Assembly (NCBI GenBank): GCA_010015745.1
Contig: ML978213.1
Coordinates: 1 to 64,000, forward strand
Direction of reading: 5' to 3'
DNA: 64,000 nucleotides
Source: Setomelanomma holmii
Lineage: Eukaryota > Ascomycota > Dothideomycetes > Pleosporales > Phaeosphaeriaceae
How positions within the stretch are numbered: the first letter of the stretch is position 1; each line of letters opens with the position of its first letter. Of this stretch, positions 47,301 to 57,299 are shown piece by piece. The notes under the pieces are model-generated. The model was not told where the DNA came from. It saw only the letters and a list, made by a program, of their open reading frames with translations, and searched no databases. The translations under genes and the position numbers were made by a program.

Positions 47301-48523
47301 TGGCGACCTGGAAGATGTAGAAAGGATGGAAGACTTCGTCAACCAAGAGCTGACCGGTCGACTTCTCGGCGATATCGATGAGATTCTTGCCAAATACCAG
47401 CTCGCGATAGTCTCGTTCCTCATTGTCTAAACCCTCACGCAGAGCGGTAACGTCTGTCCATGCAGGGTCCTTCCAGGTGTTGGCGAGGACGAACTTGTCC
47501 TTGAGCGGATGGTGCACAAAGCGGATGTATCGATAGTCCAGACAGCGTAGCTCTTTGATCAGGGGGTCTTCATCTTCGTCCCACTCTCCGCGCCGCCGCT
47601 TCTCTGGGTCACCAAACACTGTCGATAACGAACGGCCGTAGGTCTGTATGTCCACATTCTGCACCGCAAACTCGCCCCACTGGTTCTCGATGACGACCCA
47701 GTCGCACTCTTTCAACGGTGTGCTTCGCCCAATCAACCCCACCCTCCATTGTGGTAGCCATCGGAAGAGTAGCCAGCCCAGTCCAAGCGTGATCACGCAC
47801 AGCAGCGCATACACAGCGTAGCAGACTGGCGAGGTCGAAAAGCCAGCCACGACGATGGTCAAGTCCTCGGTCATGATGTAGATCTTCTGGACAGATCGCC
47901 GTCCTCTCCAGTCGGCGCCTGAACCTGCGCTTCCTGCTGAAGAGTGCCGCCGTAATAGTGGCCTGTCCACGGATTGCCTACTTCTACTGCTCCCACTCGA
48001 CTTTCTTCTCGATGGCGATGGCGACACCGAGTTTGTCGAGGGTGACGATGTGCCGGCCTCCATCTCTTCCAGCTCTTCAACAGTGTACCCATCATACTCT
48101 CCATCCTCCTCGATAACGGCCTCGTCCTCCAGACCCTCGCCCTCTGAGTCCTGCTCTTCATCGTAGTAGGCGAAGCTCGTCAAGCTCGCGGTAGAGTCAG
48201 CTCGCTGGCGGCGATGCGAAAAGGCGGAGACGCTCGTGGGCACGCTCTCGGACATGGGACCGGAGAAGACCTGGATTTTTGGCGTCAGCTGTTGTCCAGG
48301 CTCCCTGCCCTGAGGTCGGCGGGAGGGTCGCGGCATGGGGCCGAGTTCGTATACCTCGTCTTGCGCCATCTCGACATCCTCCATGAAGCTGGCTCTGCGC
48401 GACACGTTAGACTGCGCGGTACACCGGTCTGGGCCGCTGTGACACCCACTCGCTCATGTTGGACCCGCGACGGTACATGCCCATGGACCTTCGGCGCCGC
48501 TCAGGGCTCCCGTTTGCTGCCAT
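44377..48523 (-). CDS. YPK9: P5B-type transport ATPase (Ypk9/ATP13A2 class)
   Basis: The main exon (48378-44377) has all P-type ATPase signatures: TGES loop (NESMLTGESIPVSK, about residue 492), phosphorylation site DKTGTLTEEGLD (Asp about 672), MCTGDNILTA, and the hinge [23 protein letters not shown]. The TM4 motif PPALPATLT is diagnostic for P5B rather than P5A. The acidic Ser-rich cytosolic N-terminus and extra N-terminal helix (about 205-235) also fit. The family resides in vacuole/lysosome membranes, where ATP13A2 exports polyamines and yeast Ypk9 affects metal tolerance. The long frame starts with GTG. A better start is ATG 48523 with exon 1 to 48425 (RRRRSMGMYRRGSNMSEWV), spliced through a 46-nt intron (48379-48424, branch TCTAAC) in phase 0. 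Total about 1366 residues. An internal ATG at 48384 is the alternative. Confidence 0.92.
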
Positions 48524-49012
48524 GTTTCCGCCGTGTATGCGATTGGCTGCTCAGCTCATTGTGTGAGGAAGGAGAAGAGGTTCGGAGACTTTCCCTGCGC
48601 GTTGCTGGGTAGCGCAGAAAGCTTCAAGGTATGACGCCAATTGAAGCTTATCGCGGACGCTAGCCCCCTTCGTCCCGAGCCTCAACCGGAGGTCTCGCGC
48701 AGGGGCCCGATTTCTGTCCCCAGTAACACCATCCTGAACCGATGATCATACACCAAACACTTCGCAACGAGATGGATTGCCGAAGGCATTCAACGTCGCT
48801 TCCTTGCTGGAGCCTGGACGTCGATGTCGTGCAGTATGAGGCTTGCAGCTGATGCTCCGAATCTCGCTTGGCCTCGATGAGGCATCCATTCATGTTCAGC
48901 CCCGTCGACGCCAACCCTTTCCCAACAAGCTCTGGTAGTCCTAACTATCCTCAACGCCCCAAGGTAGTGCTTAAAGCTGGCTCTGCACCATGGTGATTCA
49001 AGCGACCTTCAT
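48524..49012. other. Boundary between core block and accessory island
   Basis: No gene seen. It is the upstream region of both the P5B ATPase (minus) and the HET gene (plus). Confidence 0.5.
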
Positions 49013-50299
49013 ATGTACAGTCCTCTGCTACCGGGGCCTGAGTCCATTCGCCTCATGTATCTGGCGCCAGCCTTGGACCCAATTGTGCCTCTCCGTGTGT
49101 CCTTCCAAGTCGTCAACATCCACGATCCAGCTACGCAATATGACGCAATATCATACACGTGGGACGAGCCGATTTTCGAGCATGTGCTGCTTATTGACCA
49201 TGGTTCCAGTCCCTTGGTAACGAAGAATTTGAACAATGCTCTCAGACGATTCCGGCTCCCAGCCACGGAGCGTATGCTATGGGCGGTTGCTGTGTGCATC
49301 AACCAAGGAGATGATGAGGAGAAAGCGCGACAAATCCCTCTCATGGCCGAGATCTTCCGGCAGGCAAAGATGGTGTTAGCATGGCTTGAGGGTGGCGCGA
49401 CGGAGAAACGGGGACTTAATCCGATCGATCAGCTCTCGCGAGTGCCCCGGGCGATCATGGACGAAAGCGCGAATGCACAAAGGAGCGGGAAGCCAAGGAC
49501 TTGGGAGCCACCACCAGAAGATCAGCAAGCCATACGCCGCTTCTTCCGTCTTGCATGGTTCGGCCGCCTGTGGGTGGTGCAAGAGATTGTCATGAACACA
49601 GGTGTTATCTTGTTTTGCGGCGCGGCTCATACGTCTTGGACTCGGTTGACGTCTGCCTTGAACAGCCTTGCGATGACAGCGCCAGGAGTAACGACATATA
49701 TTAGCTTCAATAAATTCGAGGCACTGCAGGTCGTGGCACGCTTGTGCAAATACCACTGTCTGGCAGAGGGCTCGGGGTCTGGTGCAGGATCGCCAAAATC
49801 CCAGCAAGATCTTCTCACTATAGTAGATCGCTTCAGGGAATATCATTGCGCCGACGCTCACGGTCGTATATTCGCTCTCTATAGTATGGCGTCTGATGTA
49901 GAACCTTACGAGCCCTGGCGGCCGAGTATAACAGCTGGATCGATCGACGACGTGAAAATCCAAACGGCAGTCAACTATGCACTGGACGTTCGACAGACGT
50001 ACCATATGTTCGCAGGCGCTTGTTTTGCAAGCAACAGAGTAGCGCAGGTACTGAACGCCGTGCTGTCACGCCCATTTTCACCTGATTGGCCATCCTGGGT
50101 ACCGGACTGGCGTGCTAGACCCTCTAAACTCATGTTTAAACTTCAAGAAAACCTTGACTGGGAAGCATTTCTCAGTGGCAATATTCTTCATTTGTCAATC
50201 CATGATCGCGAAATTCACCTTGACGGAGGCTTCCTCGAAATATGCTGGGCCACTCCAGCAGGTGAGAACGAAGAGCAGTTGTGGGCGACCTTGAGTTAG
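49013..50299 (+). CDS. HET-domain protein, probably truncated by a TAG
   Basis: Intronless 428-codon frame. The HET domain occupies about residues 43-190: YDAISYTWDEP (usual form SYxWG), TKNLNNALRRFR, RMLWAVAVCINQGDDEEK (usual WIDAxCINQ, acidic residue lost), IPLMAEIFRQAKMVLAWLEG, then FFRLAWFGRLWVVQEIV. HET domains trigger cell death when incompatible strains fuse. The C-terminal part (SWVPDWRA, a common HET follow-up block) is present. The frame ends at TAG 50297-50299, but the same frame stays open for another 105 codons to 50617 and reads protein-like (LARDWGGQKL, AKLDELTQARG). The stop may be a recent nonsense change (CAG to TAG). Whether the shortened protein is active is unknown. Confidence 0.85.
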   Translation: MYSPLLPGPESIRLMYLAPALDPIVPLRVSFQVVNIHDPATQYDAISYTWDEPIFEHVLLIDHGSSPLVTKNLNNALRRFRLPATERMLWAVAVCINQGDDEEKARQIPLMAEIFRQAKMVLAWLEGGATEKRGLNPIDQLSRVPRAIMDESANAQRSGKPRTWEPPPEDQQAIRRFFRLAWFGRLWVVQEIVMNTGVILFCGAAHTSWTRLTSALNSLAMTAPGVTTYISFNKFEALQVVARLCKYHCLAEGSGSGAGSPKSQQDLLTIVDRFREYHCADAHGRIFALYSMASDVEPYEPWRPSITAGSIDDVKIQTAVNYALDVRQTYHMFAGACFASNRVAQVLNAVLSRPFSPDWPSWVPDWRARPSKLMFKLQENLDWEAFLSGNILHLSIHDREIHLDGGFLEICWATPAGENEEQLWATLS

Positions 50300-51158
50300 C
50301 TCGCGAGAGACTGGGGCGGACAAAAGCTCACAATTTTGACCAGCACACTGCTTCCTTGGTACACTGCTTTGGAGTCCTCGAAGCACCACAGCACCACGCA
50401 AACTTATTTGCTCCGTTTTCGTGATCATATGAGCCACTGGTGGCCATCCGCCAATTCTCTGGAACACAAGAAGAGTCCATCTCGAGTAGTATATACAGAA
50501 TGCTGGCTGCCCCCAGGCACAGCGAAGCCTCATCATGAGAGCTTGATATCGGCAAAACTTGATGAACTCACTCAAGCGCGGGGAACAGTCCTCTGCCTAG
50601 CGGTTTTGCTTCGATAGTTGCAAACAAGATTTCGACGTCAGGCATGCTCGGATATCCTCAACACACCAAAAAACCTCTTTCGACAGTGCCTTTCCTAAAC
50701 CCGTACGCCTCTTGTGCGACTGAACCACCTGAGGTTCTTTGGCGATCGAACACTGGAGTTCAGCATTGAGCTGCGCGTTATTCTCATCCAGCAGCATCTT
50801 TGCATTGGCGGACTCAGCGATTGCGACGCGGAAAGTTGAGGCTGAAGGGCGATGCGCCATTGAGGCTTTTCATACTTGACGAGCTGTGCGGGCCAGACTT
50901 TTGCATTGATCGTATTGGGATTTACGTCGACTGCTTTGCATCACGCCGAGACTCATGCCTAGTTGAATGTGTAAGCGGCTTGACAATGTCATCTGTGTTT
51001 GATGCAGTGTGGATCCCGCGTGATAACGCGTTGGCGCTAGGAGTCGCGCTACCGGTAGTCAACCCCTCGCCGTCTCAATTCACTTCAGCGCACCACACGA
51101 TTCGACCGCTATTACCGCCATTGAAGTTCATTGTGCGCCCCCCCCCCCAAATCCCGAC
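50300..51158. other. HET read-through frame and BTB promoter
   Basis: 50300-50617 continues the HET frame after its TAG. The rest has no supportable gene. A run of 12 C residues lies just upstream of the BTB start (about 51137-51148). Confidence 0.5.
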
Positions 51159-51949
51159 ATGGCATCTGCTACTTCTGGGTCTAACAAGCGCAAATGGCGC
51201 TCTACTTTGTAAGCGTCCCAGTGCTCAACCAGCGATAACGCGTCGAAACGTACGCGTGCCTATCTTCAGTGGCTAATTCGCGTGCAGCTCAACAGATCAG
51301 ACTCGGTCGCCATTACTGTAGATGATTGCGGAACTACAGAGAAACATACTTTTATGCTGCATAGAGGCCTTCTTTGTGAGCAGTCCACTTACTTTCAGAA
51401 GGCTTTTCAAGACGGCTTCCGCGAGAGTGACGAGAAGGAAATCCATCTACCTGACGTGACGGCATCCACGTTGAGAATGTTTCAGAGCTGGCTGTATAGT
51501 CAATTAGCCAGAGCCGAGCCGTTATGTCGCGAGAAGAGATTGAAAAGGGCGATGGCAGCGTGTCAAGATGACGACGACCTACAGGAATACCTGGAGGAAC
51601 GTGCACAGCTTGAGGAGAACACGGTCTCGTCAGGTCTGCCCTATTGGATATGCGAAGACGGTCAGTGCATCGTCCCGTGGTGGCTCGGCGCTGACACGAG
51701 CAAGCAGATTTCTGTTTCGAAAAGAAGCAGTGTTATGTGCAACATTTTGCTCGACTGTACACGTTTGCCGACGTATACAACACGCCTCAGCTACGCAAAG
51801 ATGCCATGACCATTTTGGTGGCACTGACTGACAACAACTCAAAGTATGTCGGGCAGAGAGATTGCTTGAAGGCCGTCAATGAACTCTATGATGCCCTTAC
51901 CCTCCAGCACACCCATCTGCCAGTTTCTAGCCAAGAGATTAGCGTATAA
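51159..51949 (+). CDS. BTB/POZ-domain protein (intact)
   Basis: Three exons, 51159-51208, 51296-51660 and 51708-51949, restore one frame of 218 residues. Intron 1 (87 nt, GTAAGC...CAACAG) joins MASATSGSNKRKWRST to the BTB start SDSVAITVDD. Intron 2 (47 nt, GTCAGT, branch CTGAC, AAGCAG) joins CED to FCFEKKQCYVQHFARLY. The BTB domain reads KHTFMLHRGLLCEQSTYFQKAF, KEIHLPDVTASTLRMFQSWLYS, then ARLYTFADVYNTPQLRKDAM. The domain mediates homo- or Cul3-type interactions. Large families of short BTB proteins are typical of dothideomycetes, mostly without known roles. Without splicing it looks frameshifted, but the splices repair it. Confidence 0.82.
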
Positions 51950-52556
51950 GAGTGCCTTCGGTGTCTCGACCAGACCGCTTTTCGAGGCTATGCCATCAGG
52001 CTTTCTGGCTGATTTGCTTATAGCCGTTGGGCTGTACCATTAAGATCGAAAGAAAATGCGAGAAAACATCTGCAATAGTTGCGATTTTCATGAGCATCAA
52101 AGCAAGGGTGAGATCATAGATTGCAAGACATGGCAGAGCAGGGATGGTAGCCTTCTACATCAGTTTTCTGCGGGTCTGTCTGAGCGAGGTATACCTCGCT
52201 GAAGACCCCAAAGACGCTAGATCGGCGGAGAAGCCAGCAACAGAACCCAAAGTGTCTTTCCAAACGCAAATTACTACGGGGAAGTTCGAGGGGCACACGC
52301 TGACAGACCAAGGAGATGACATCTGATTGGTCATGGCACCTATGGAGAAGCCAAGTTCGCGCTGTGTGATGACTAGCGCCGTTCGGCACTGCGCAAAGTA
52401 CTGGACGGTTCCCATGGTACGGAATGAAATTTCGAACGTCGGAGTGTAGCTTCCTTGCTTGAAAAGCTCGAATTTTATCATCCCGCATTTGCAATTCCAA
52501 CTTCTCGACATACCCACGAACAACGCTCGATACACCAACTCGCTCATGCTCCCACC
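51950..52556. other. Intergenic, nothing recognised
   Basis: Antisense frames (52114-52689 and 52155-52643, minus) have no family signature. No gene supported. Confidence 0.45.
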
Positions 52557-53237
52557 ATGTGCTGGGACGAACAATACGAAGACTATGATGCAATAGATGC
52601 ATTCGAAGAACAAGCACCTGAACTTTGCGCTGTTGGTCCACATAGCGTAATTCCGCCTCCTCGAGCCAACTCTGTACGCTCAGACGCATATCTACCGCCC
52701 TCTTCCGATGATATCCTCGAGTCCTATTTCGCCCTACATCCCGTGAGTGGCGATCAGGTATGGCATACGTATCTAGCTATGGGCATGATAGCAACGCGAC
52801 GTGCGCGCGGTGCTTACTGATTTCGGAAGCTGGAGTCTGTGACGCTTTTGGATGCGTATGGTCATGGACTATCGCTGGGAAGCGAGCCAAGAGCATCTGC
52901 TTTCCGAGACACTCTCGTCGACGCCATGGCTGAGGTCATGGATGACTATGGCCTGGAGGGCATGTTGCAACACCTATTCGACACAACAAAAGAGCGACCG
53001 GCGTGTCCAATGTGGCGACTGTTTGCGTTTCAGTACGTCCTGAATAAGATGCCATGTGCGTTTGGAGAACGGACAAGAGTCAGTGATAATGACCAATACG
53101 AAACCTGCTGAAGGGAAGCGCTGGCGGGACTTCCGGAGGGGAAGATGTATAAGGAAATATGGGACGACTTCTTATGAAACGACAGACGCATGTTCCACGA
53201 GCATGAGGACGGAGACTGCACAAGAAGGATGGAAGGA
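52557..53237 (+). pseudogene. BTB-family-like gene with two in-frame TGA codons
   Basis: The start ATG at 52557 has a good context (CCCACCATG). Exon 1 (52557-52757) joins exon 2 (from 52830) in phase 0 through a 72-nt intron. Exon 2 reads SAFRDTLVDAMAEVMDDYGLEG then MWRLFAFQYVLNKM, matching the helical region after the BTB domain in this family. The BTB fold itself is not recognisable (only a short acidic N-terminus). TGA at 53109-53111 stops the frame at 161 residues. Beyond it the same frame continues with typical family tail blocks (REALAGLPEGKMYKEIWDDF, a second TGA at 53175-53177, then MFHEHEDGDC). Both TGA codons sit where CGA would be one transition away. The spliced 161-residue product could still be made. 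Confidence 0.65.
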
Positions 53238-53654
53238 GAAACTATGCGGCCGCAAAAGATGGGACGACAAACATTTTCCATTCATCATTTACGCCCGCCA
53301 AGGGGTACCTGGTCGAGGCAGTGCTTCCCATCTTGGATCGGTCCAAATTCCTCCAAAAGTTCATCGAACGTTTTGTTCGAGAACACTCGCTCCGTAATCA
53401 AGCGACGCCACCCCATCTTACCGAATATACCCCCGAATTTCTTCTTACAACCGACACATCGAATGTCCCACTCGATCTCTCGCACTGGCACGTCAAACCA
53501 CGGCACACTGATGATGGCAAGAAAACAAGTCGTACCTGCACCAAGACATGAAAAATAATCGTCAGAGATGCTATTGCCAAAGGGCGTCTTTCGACGCTAC
53601 ATTTTGATCGCTTCGATAGAGCCGTGACGTTCAAGACCAGCCTTTCTGCCAGCG

Positions 53655-54278
53655 TCATTGTCGACCATGCATTGGATGTCGACTGTCTTCTACATAGGAG
53701 AGTATGCGCCAGGCACAGTTACCCATTTGACGCAGCTTTGCTACTGCGTCTGAATTCAAACCCCAAAATACACTTGCGTCTGCTGAGGTCATTGGTGAAT
53801 ATGCGTTGTGTGACGTGAAGCATTGGTAGCAAACTCGCCGGCAGGTGGTGGGGTAGAGATAGCCGCCAAAGTTGCCGCAGTGCTCGCAAGCCGGTGAACG
53901 TAAAGTGTTGTACAACATCCGACATGTGATGAAGATTCCCGCCTTGATTCGCAGGATGCCAATCAGAGCATTTGGCAGGTGAGCAATGATCGTCTTGTAT
54001 TGGTGAAGCGAGTCCACGAGCTAGATAGCTCGCTTATTCACCAATCGAACATCTGTGAGGCTACGGAGATCGAGGTCGCAGAGAACGTGATCAATGATCT
54101 CGCGTGGCAGCATACCCAGGTTGCCAATACTGGACACATGGTTTGTACGGTCATTTTTGTGCAGCTTCAAAGCGACATTTGGAAGTTTGCCGCCTAGAGT
54201 GTGAGCGTCGATGTTGGGACGATATGTGGCATCTTCATGATAAGGGGCGATTGATCGCTCTTTCACTTCGCAATGCAC
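53655..54278 (-). pseudogene. F-box gene with an in-frame TAG
   Basis: The F-box itself reads MLPREIIDHVLCDLDLRS, LTDVRLVNKRAI (probable start ATG 54113; the frame is open to 54278). TAG at 54021-54023 follows directly. The same frame then resumes LVDSLHQYKTIIAH, LRSPACEHCGNFGGYLYPTTCRRVC, the usual continuation of dothideomycete F-box proteins with a CxxC...C zinc-like cluster, and ends at 53655. A single CAG to TAG transition would explain the stop. F-box proteins recruit substrates to SCF ubiquitin ligases. The truncated product would keep only the F-box. Confidence 0.75.
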
Positions 54279-54855
54279 GAAATGTCGAGAAGGCAGGCTT
54301 GCTAGAGTCGGCGATTGCCTATCGATCCTTCGAAGATAGGGGAAGACGGCACTAATTACGAAACAAGCCTAGCACGCTCGAGGATGCGCCTGCCGTTCTT
54401 CCATCAGCTTGACATCGTACCTTTATCCACATAGCAACAACATGTCGTACAATTTCAGCAATGTCGTTCTACGCATTACATCATATTCATGACAGTATTG
54501 CGAGCTCCAACTCCTGATCGTACAAAGTCACAAGTTCAAGTCTCTAGCTGTGAAGTTGTGGCACCACTAGCCCAACCATGCTCTAACAGCTGTTGCTGGC
54601 CAGCGGCTGCGCTTTCACGACGACTGGCACTGCATTAAGTCGATATTGAGCTCAGCCTCTCACGATGAAGATGCACATGCCCGTTCCCGAATGTGTTACT
54701 GTGGGCTGCGGCCTGAGACACAAGGGTGCGGCGCAGCAACTCGCTAACGCAGGTACTCATTAAAGGCCGGGCGGCCTTACGGTCTATGGAAACGTCAAGG
54801 TCGAGAACCTGCGAATTCGGAACGCAACACTACAGCGCTGGGCAGCATCTCCATA
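54279..54855. other. Intergenic, nothing recognised
   Basis: Upstream regions of the F-box pseudogene and the DUF6536 gene. No gene seen. Confidence 0.5.
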
Positions 54856-57090
54856 ATGCTTAATGTCTGGCGAGGAAAGGCCAAAGAAGAGCAGGACCAG
54901 GAGAAGGCAACTTTTATCCACCCGGATACCAAGACAAAATCACGGCGGTTCCAAGGATGGAGATTTGGCGTGTCGACATGCACCGCATCATCATGCTTAA
55001 TTCTTGTCGTCAATATTGTACTTGCGATCTCAGCACTAGCGAAGAACGGATGGGCACACGACGGACAGCCGATCCTGCATGAAGGCAAATGCAACACGAT
55101 CAGCAAGCTTAATACTGGAGTACATTTGCTCATCAACACTATGAGCACAGGCCTCCTGTGCGCGAGCAGCTATTGCATGCAATGCTTGTCAGCGCCCACC
55201 AGACAAGAATTGGATCGAGCGCATAGGAAGCAATCGTGGCTCGATATCGGCGTTCTGAGTCCGCGGAATGTTCAGTCTATCACGAAGGGTCGCCGGAGAC
55301 GGTGGTTGATCCTGGGCCTGTCGACAATACCCCTTCATCTCTTGTAGGTCACCCGAGCATTATGAAAGTACTATCGGTGTTGCTCTCCTGCTAACGGCTA
55401 TGTTAGTTACAATTCCGTTGTTTTTGCTACGAAAACAGCCAACACCTACACTCCCCTACTGGTGTCCGAGTCCTTTTTGCACGACTCAATTGAAATGATC
55501 GTCACATACCCCTGTGAAGACTCAGAAGGTTATCTCATCCGAGGAAGTCGACCAAGATCTGAGTGGCAAAACTTCACCAAGTTTCCCTGGATGGGAGAAG
55601 CCATGAGGCTGCGGGAAATGTACGAAGATGGTGCCTTCCAGCGGCTCGAGAATCGCGAGTGTCTCCAGGCATATGCAATACAATTCCAGACAAGGGGCAG
55701 CGTTCTTCTAGTCACAAAGAACGAGACGCAATATCCTTTGGTTGCATCGCTAGACGGCCCTACGGCTGAGCAGAAGTGGATGTGCAGCGACGAAAGATGT
55801 GATCTCAGTTGGGAAAGTTCCTTCGCAACGAAAGAACTTTGGAAAAACCCGCCAAGCTGGACATTCGAAAAGAATGGAAGTTTGACGGTGGCATACTGTC
55901 TCAGCGAGGTGCTTCCGGAAAGATGTAAGCTCCAGCTCAGCTTACCACTGAGTATCATCGTCGTCTTCTTCAACGCATTGAAAGCAACCTGTATGCTCAC
56001 CATGCTGTTCCGACTCAAAGAAAAGCTAAGTGATCCTCCCATAATGAACCTCGGAGACGCGGTTTCTTCGTTTCTCGAACGTTCAGATGCACACACCAAG
56101 AAGCTGGGCCTAAGATCCATGGATGATCTACGACGAGCAATGAATATGGCCCATCGATGGGACACACGACCTAAAGTATTCAAAGATCAACGCCGATTGC
56201 GATTCTTCTCCGCAAGCAAGACGCGATGGACGCTGACGTGCTTTTTGTGAGTCAATATCTCTCCTCGCCAATCGTAGCATCTACTTACGCGCATATGCAG
56301 GTACATCAGCATCCTCACCTTAGCCGCTTGGCTCGTGAAGAATGGTATTGGAGGTTCCTCGTCAGACTCGGAAGCCACCGTCTCGAGACTCACAATGATC
56401 ATGTCTCTTGGTTTCGGCAAGCTTGACGTTCGAACCATGATCCAAAATCATACCAAGGACTTGATCACAAACGCAATGGTGGTGAACTCGCCACAGCTGG
56501 TGCTCTCCTGGGTGTACTTCTCCTACAATGGTCTACTCACTTTGCTGGCATTGGCCAGGGAGTGGGAGTCCTACGCCCTGCACCGCAAGGGACTGAGGAT
56601 ATCCGGGGTACCACAAGGCGCACAACGCTCAACGTACTTCCTCCAATTACCGTATAGGATTGGACTGCCGTTCATGGCGATATCGGCATTTCTACATTGG
56701 CTCGTATCGCAGTCCTTCTTCCTCGTCAGCGTGCAGATGTACAGCTATGATACGACAGTCGGCTGGCATTATGCACCCAACGATCCCGCGACTAGGGTGT
56801 CTATCGGCTACTCTCTTCTTCCGATGATCGTCGGTCTGGCCACAGGCGGTGCCCTACTTCTGGGCATCATCGTTGCAGGATTCTGGCCTTTCAAAACCGC
56901 GATTCCGGTAGTCGGAAGCTGTAGTGCAGCTATCTCTGCGGCTTGTCAACCACTGGAAGATGATGATAGCGAAGGTGCAATCTCAAAGGTCAAATGGGCC
57001 GACATGGGTCGATTCAAAGATGGATATGCGCACTGTGGCTTCTCGAGACATGAGGTGCAACCGATGGTAGTGAGGCGGAAGTACAGGTGA
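54856..57090 (+). CDS. DUF6536-type multipass membrane protein
   Basis: Three exons (54856-55343, 55407-56246, 56301-57090) join in phase 2 twice, giving 705 residues. The N-terminal block FQGWRFGVSTCTASSCLILVVNIVL opens the DUF6536 domain. It continues HEGKCNTISKLNTGVHLLIN, STGLLCASSYCMQCLSAPTR, LDIGVLSPRNVQSI and, after the splice, HLFYNSVVFAT. Later TM helices include SIIVVFFNALKATCMLTML and, after intron 2, YISILTLAAWLVKNGIG. The conserved C-terminal set NSPQLVLSWVYFSYNGLLTLL, GVPQGAQRSTYFLQLPYR and GWHYAPNDP(A)T-type region is complete. The family is fungal, often expanded, with no known function. No stop or frameshift is present, unlike most of its neighbours. Confidence 0.88.
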
Positions 57091-57299
57091 TGCAAATTCG
57101 GTATAGAAATCAGATGTCATACGGCTGGAATATTCCAAAAGGCCAAGACTGTCATGTTCCACGCTCAATTGCTGTAGTCCCACCTTTCGAGGTGAAAACA
57201 TAACCGCCGCCACACGCCAGTGCATCAGAACCTCAAATTAGACACAGCGCTGGGCCGCACCTTCATCAAACACGGTCTAGTATACTCCTCTCGTCACAC

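Noticed and set aside
49376..50005. 209-codon minus-strand frame
   Set aside because: Exact antisense of the HET domain, which has strong family motifs on the plus strand.
50260..50300. 38-nt intron removing the HET TAG (GTGAGA...TTAG)
   Set aside because: Too short, and the resulting frame reaches a stop soon after without protein-like sequence; the unspliced frame after the TAG looks more natural.
48990..51280. Window-wide search for tRNA, rRNA or CRISPR-like arrays
   Set aside because: No cloverleaf with A/B boxes, no rRNA segment and no spaced repeats were recognised by eye here or elsewhere in the window; a covariance-model scan would be needed to exclude tRNAs fully.
51600..51800. Apparent frameshift in the BTB gene
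   Set aside because: A 47-nt intron (51661-51707) with GTCAGT donor, CTGAC branch and AAGCAG acceptor joins both frames and restores the family motif, so the gene is intact.
52114..52689. 191-codon minus-strand frame
   Set aside because: No family motif. It overlaps the start of the BTB-like gene and reads as an antisense shadow.
53285..53506. Minus-strand frame with a CVGC pair, zinc-finger-like
   Set aside because: Only one Cys pair is present and no second half was found in reachable frames. It overlaps the open continuation of the BTB-like gene.
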